Shown here piece by piece: positions 62,401 through 64,000 of a stretch of 64,000 nucleotides of DNA. Below the pieces are notes generated by a model, which searched no databases, had not been told where the DNA came from, and saw nothing but the letters and a program-made list of their open reading frames with translations. The stretch is from Linyphia triangularis (lineage: Eukaryota; Arthropoda; Arachnida; Araneae; Linyphiidae): contig OZ021724.1 in the NCBI GenBank assembly GCA_963978545.1, positions 96,393,792 to 96,457,791 on the forward strand, written 5' to 3'. Made by a program: the position numbers and the translations under genes. Each line of letters begins with the position of its first letter. Position 1 is the first letter of the stretch.

Positions 62401-62480
62401 TACTAATAATTTCAAAACCTTACCCATATAGCAATGTCATGGATTCCCCAAGTTTTCAGAACAAAAGAAGCTCCAATTGT
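53232..62480 (-). CDS. Rab-family small GTPase, Rab20/Rab24-like, 5'-partial
   Basis: Four exons join in phase to give 170 residues and a TGA stop. They show switch I (TIGASF), the W-DTAG switch II, the YYRNASAAILTFD strand, TKSDL in the place of NKxD, ETSAK (G5) and a C-terminal RCCY. The Cys pair is expected to be geranylgeranylated, placing the protein on endomembranes. The pattern LKTW...IAIWDTAG and the CCx tail resemble Rab20; ATKSDL resembles Rab24. Switch II is DTAGEEKY: the Gln that normally drives hydrolysis is Glu, and the guanine-binding Asn is Thr. The P-loop exon must lie beyond 64000 on this strand. It converges on the mosaic gene; no functional link is implied. Confidence 0.85.
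54050..54300 (+). repeat. tRNA-derived SINE
   Basis: A GC-richer island begins AACTAGTTGAGGGCTGC, with TGGCAACCAGG as A-box-like and GCGAGTTTGGGCCTGGGACC as B-box-like sequence about 20 bp on. A body with GTGGTCGTAAAGTCCTCC and CTCTGGGAGTGG follows. From memory this style is common in spider genomes; I cannot verify it here. Confidence 0.45.
54391..56624. mobile_element. TIR element, 2.2 kb, TIR TAGGGTGGTT
   Basis: The ends are TAGGGTGGTT and its inverse, with an inner inverted ACGCATGAGGT motif. The flanks CTGTGCAG and CTGAGCAG match at 7 of 8 bases, fitting a hAT-type 8-bp duplication. It carries a decayed ORF on the - strand (55321-55539). Confidence 0.75.
55321..55539 (-). pseudogene. 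Decayed transposon-borne ORF fragment
   Basis: 72 codons on the - strand include MILYEMRDVKELGRQ and KLNFIATDYVDIIEW. From memory, this resembles an uncharacterised protein repeated in arthropod genomes with a 'DER..IRELG...I' block followed by 'KLNF.A.DYIDLIDW'. Both ends are lost to stops. The function of the family is unknown to me. Confidence 0.4.
57093..57189 (-). CDS. Rab-like gene, third visible exon
   Basis: Acceptor TTTCTTTTAG, donor AGG|GTAAGT (- strand); enters phase 2, leaves phase 0. It encodes ERYIPILNNVGSAKLKVIV, then ATKSDLISTSIRR: the strand and loop carrying the guanine-specificity motif, here TKSD. Confidence 0.9.
57722..59210. mobile_element. TIR element, 1.5 kb, long inverted ends
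   Basis: The left end CTCGGGATATGGAACATCGC pairs with the inverse of the right end (CTAGGGGTGTGGAACATCGC). The match continues about 65 bp through CAACTTTCAATTACACTATA and GTGGATTTGTGTCATTTA; a further inverted AATCGCCAGTTTGGCGATA block follows. The middle is GC-richer (58020-58170, 58340-58720) but shows no recognised ORF. No target duplication found. Confidence 0.75.
59515..60690. repeat. Duplicated segment, second copy interrupted by a piggyBac-like element
   Basis: ATATAAAGCTTTGATG, GTGTTTTATAGTACTTTAAA and CATTGTCTGA occur at 59515-59585 and again at 59855-59925. CTATTCACATG and GCTTTGACCTTTCTTTAG follow at 59600-59645 and, after the insertion, at 60634-60680. Confidence 0.8.
59939..60623. 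mobile_element. piggyBac-like MITE, 685 bp
   Basis: The ends are CACTAGA and TCTAGTG; the right flank is TTAA and the left flank TCAA (one change from TTAA). The uninterrupted paralogue at about 59590 reads TTTTAAGTTTTACTATTCAC at the site, giving an empty-site comparison. Inside, GCAGTCAAAATGACTGC-type palindromes occur three times, and there is a G run at 60484-60491. Confidence 0.75.
60706..60818 (-). CDS. Rab-like gene, second visible exon
   Basis: Acceptor CTTTTTGACAG, donor AA|GTAAGT (- strand); enters phase 0, leaves phase 2. It encodes DTAGEEKYAGMTTFYYRNAS, then AAILTFDMFDRLSF: the switch II motif and the following strand. The catalytic Gln position is Glu. Confidence 0.92.
61290..62200. 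repeat. Inverted duplication, arms of about 150-165 bp
   Basis: GTGCTGCCATCCAACAA, AAGTGGATTTCAAA and CTCAAAGCG appear in the right arm (62055-62200) and inverted in the left arm (61290-61457), with about 20-25% divergence. The left arm is open for 90 codons on the - strand (61287-61556) with an unrecognised product; the right arm has stops. Confidence 0.7.
61469..61955. mobile_element. piggyBac-like MITE, 487 bp, TTAA target duplication
   Basis: Ends CCCCTTGA and TCAAGGGG are flanked on both sides by exact TTAA (61465-61468, 61956-61959). Inverse inner matches ACATACAA / TTGTATAT continue the TIR. It contains the odd-centred palindrome GACGTCTCCGAGACGTC. Non-coding. Confidence 0.85.
62424..62480 (-). 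CDS. Rab-like gene, first visible exon (switch I)
   Basis: Acceptor ATATTTTTAG, donor TGG|GTAAGG (- strand); 19 codons, phase 0 at both ends. It encodes TIGASFVLKTWGIHDIAIW: switch I with the Thr that coordinates Mg2+, and the strand leading to DTAG in the next exon. Confidence 0.9.
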
Positions 62481-64000
62481 CTAAAAATATACAAAAAATA
62501 CGGCTCAAGTCATTGAAACCAAATTTTCAAATTTTTTTCAAAAGTAACCTAATATAAGCGCAAAATATACATGCAAAAAGTAACCTAATATATGCGCAAA
62601 ATATGCATGCAAAAAGTAACCTATAGGTACTAAATATACATGCAAAAAGTAACCTAATATAGACGCAAAATATGCATGCAAAAAGTAACCTATAGGTACT
62701 AAATATACATGCAAAAAGTAACCTATAGGTATAAAATATACATACACAAATTGCCGTACCTGGAGAAAAGTGACAAACCTCAGAAAAGACAAATCAGATG
62801 AGCCAGTTTTCCTTTAAAGGGTCATTTCATAAACCAACAAAAAAAAATTGACCTCATAGAATTTAATGAAATCATGATGCAATATTATATTGATACGGAA
62901 AAGCAAAAGCATCACTATATACAATTATCTTAAAGGAAACCATGTGACGAACTTTTTATCTCGCCAACGGATGACGGGATAATGTGTAAGTATTGCTCTT
63001 TCCAATAATATCAAATATGTCTATTAAATTTAGAGAAAAAATATTTTTTTAATTTTATAATGCAAGAAATGTCGAAGCCTACCCGAAAACTCAATGTTTA
63101 CATACATGTATGTATGTATATTAAAAGCCAGATGAAATTAAGACTTCATACTACGTTTCTCCAAATTTTTAATTTTTGAAATCCATGGAGAGGACAAGTT
63201 CACCCCTTTTGTGTGCACCTCCCCTGCGGCATTCATACTTAGTCACAACAGTCGGAAAACTCATTAGTTCAAAAGATCCAAAGAGATTAGAAGTACAACG
63301 ATTACCCTCTAGCTGCGTAGGTTTTTTTTTTTTAGTTTTTTTTATTACAATAGGTTCAAAAATTGAGCATTTTTTTTATTACATATTTTAAATCTACATA
63401 CATTTGAGAGTTAAAATAAACTTTTTTTTTCTCAATATAAAAACAGATCATAAAAAAGGTTGTCGGAATATTAAAATTGAAGAATAACCATATAAAAGCA
63501 AAATTTTGAAAATTAAACTTGGTTAAATCATGATTTATTTTATGAAATACAAAGGTAAAACGTATATACTAATGAAAATATGCAAAATACTTACAAAACA
63601 TTTATTAGAAATGAAGTTTAGTATGATAAATTTCGAAACAATGCCCGAATTCGTATTTTAAATTGTTTATTCAAACCTGAATTGTTTATTCAGTTAAACA
63701 TTACAGAAAAGCCAAAATAAAACCATGAACGGGGAAAGAGCGGGTTGCACAGTTAAATAGATAGCAAAAACGCATCCCCGCGGAAATTTTGCTACTTCAC
63801 TTCTACATTGTCCGCGGACATAACGGGATGCTCAGCAAGAGGGCTAAGATTTCTTTGAGAACCAAATTTCGTTTCAAGAACCAGTTTTTAACACGTTGAC
63901 TGCCACGTTGCGTTGAAATTTATTTCCTTGTATAAACTTTTAGTTTTTAAATAAACTTTCTATAATTGTATTTTCCGTTCATTTAAGCCAAACCTGATTT
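62481..64000. other. Upstream intron of the Rab-like gene; P-loop exon not found
   Basis: No G-x4-GK[ST] coding stretch is visible on the - strand up to the window edge. A 33/36-bp minisatellite lies at 62541-62747; the rest is AT-rich with poly-T tracts near 63320-63430. Confidence 0.6.
62541..62747. repeat. Minisatellite of alternating 36- and 33-bp units
   Basis: Six units begin AAAGTAACCT. Three carry the AATATA-GCGCAAAATAT form (36 bp) and three the ATAGGTACTAAATAT form (33 bp), partly alternating. The reverse strand stays open as an artefact of the period being a multiple of three. Confidence 0.9.

Larger units (their letters stand above)
60819..62423. other. Rab-like gene intron with inverted duplication and nested MITE
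   Basis: Contains inverted arms at 61290-61457 and 62055-62200 and a piggyBac-like MITE between them (61469-61955). Confidence 0.7.

Noticed and set aside
62538..62792. 84-codon ORF on the - strand with a repeating YFLH pattern
   Set aside because: It arises from a minisatellite whose unit lengths are multiples of three; there is no start context and no similarity to a protein.
62481..64000. P-loop exon of the Rab-like gene
   Set aside because: I looked on the - strand for a glycine-rich stretch followed by GKT/GKS codons in a frame joining phase 0 to the switch I exon and found none.

Overview
The window looks like nuclear DNA from an invertebrate animal, most likely an arthropod. It is AT-rich, its genes are split by long introns with GT..AG borders, and the introns are full of DNA transposons, MITEs and tRNA-like SINEs. 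A spider or other chelicerate is my best guess from the style of the repeats and of the large mosaic gene, but nothing in the sequence proves it. I see no bacterial-type features.

Two protein-coding genes are supported and they converge. The first, on the + strand, fills about 2.8-49.1 kb. Twenty exons join in a single open phase (8,351 nt, 2,782 codons plus stop); the 5' end lies before the window. The visible protein runs: Ser/Thr/Pro stalk, SEA domain, EGF-like domain, a ~1,000-residue acidic Thr/Ser/Asn-rich mucin-like exon, five LDLa repeats, an SRCR domain, a trypsin-like domain, a second ~750-residue mucin-like stretch, and a second trypsin-like domain ending at the stop. This recalls Nudel and the SEA/LDLa/SRCR transmembrane serine proteases. 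However, both trypsin folds have lost catalytic residues (His57->Glu and Ser195->Glu in the first; His57->Asn, Asp102->Asn and the residues around Ser195 in the second), so it is probably a large extracellular pseudoprotease.

The second gene, on the - strand (53.2-62.5 kb), shows four 3' exons of a Rab-family small GTPase most like Rab20/Rab24. It has an atypical switch II (Glu for the catalytic Gln) and TKSD in place of NKxD. The P-loop exon is not in the window.

Introns and the intergenic space hold most of the rest. Elements with recognisable ends lie at 4165-4897, 8186-10822, 16244-16762, 17454-17705, 23284-25285, 25331-31216, 40350-41113, 43080-48483, 54391-56624, 57722-59210, 59939-60623 and 61469-61955. 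Several show target-site duplications. Two sit side by side in one (TA)n tract inside the 9.8-kb intron. Between the converging genes (49.1-53.2 kb) are the presumed 3' UTRs and a near-identical 0.45-kb tandem duplication. I found no rRNA, functional tRNA, CRISPR array or intact transposase gene.
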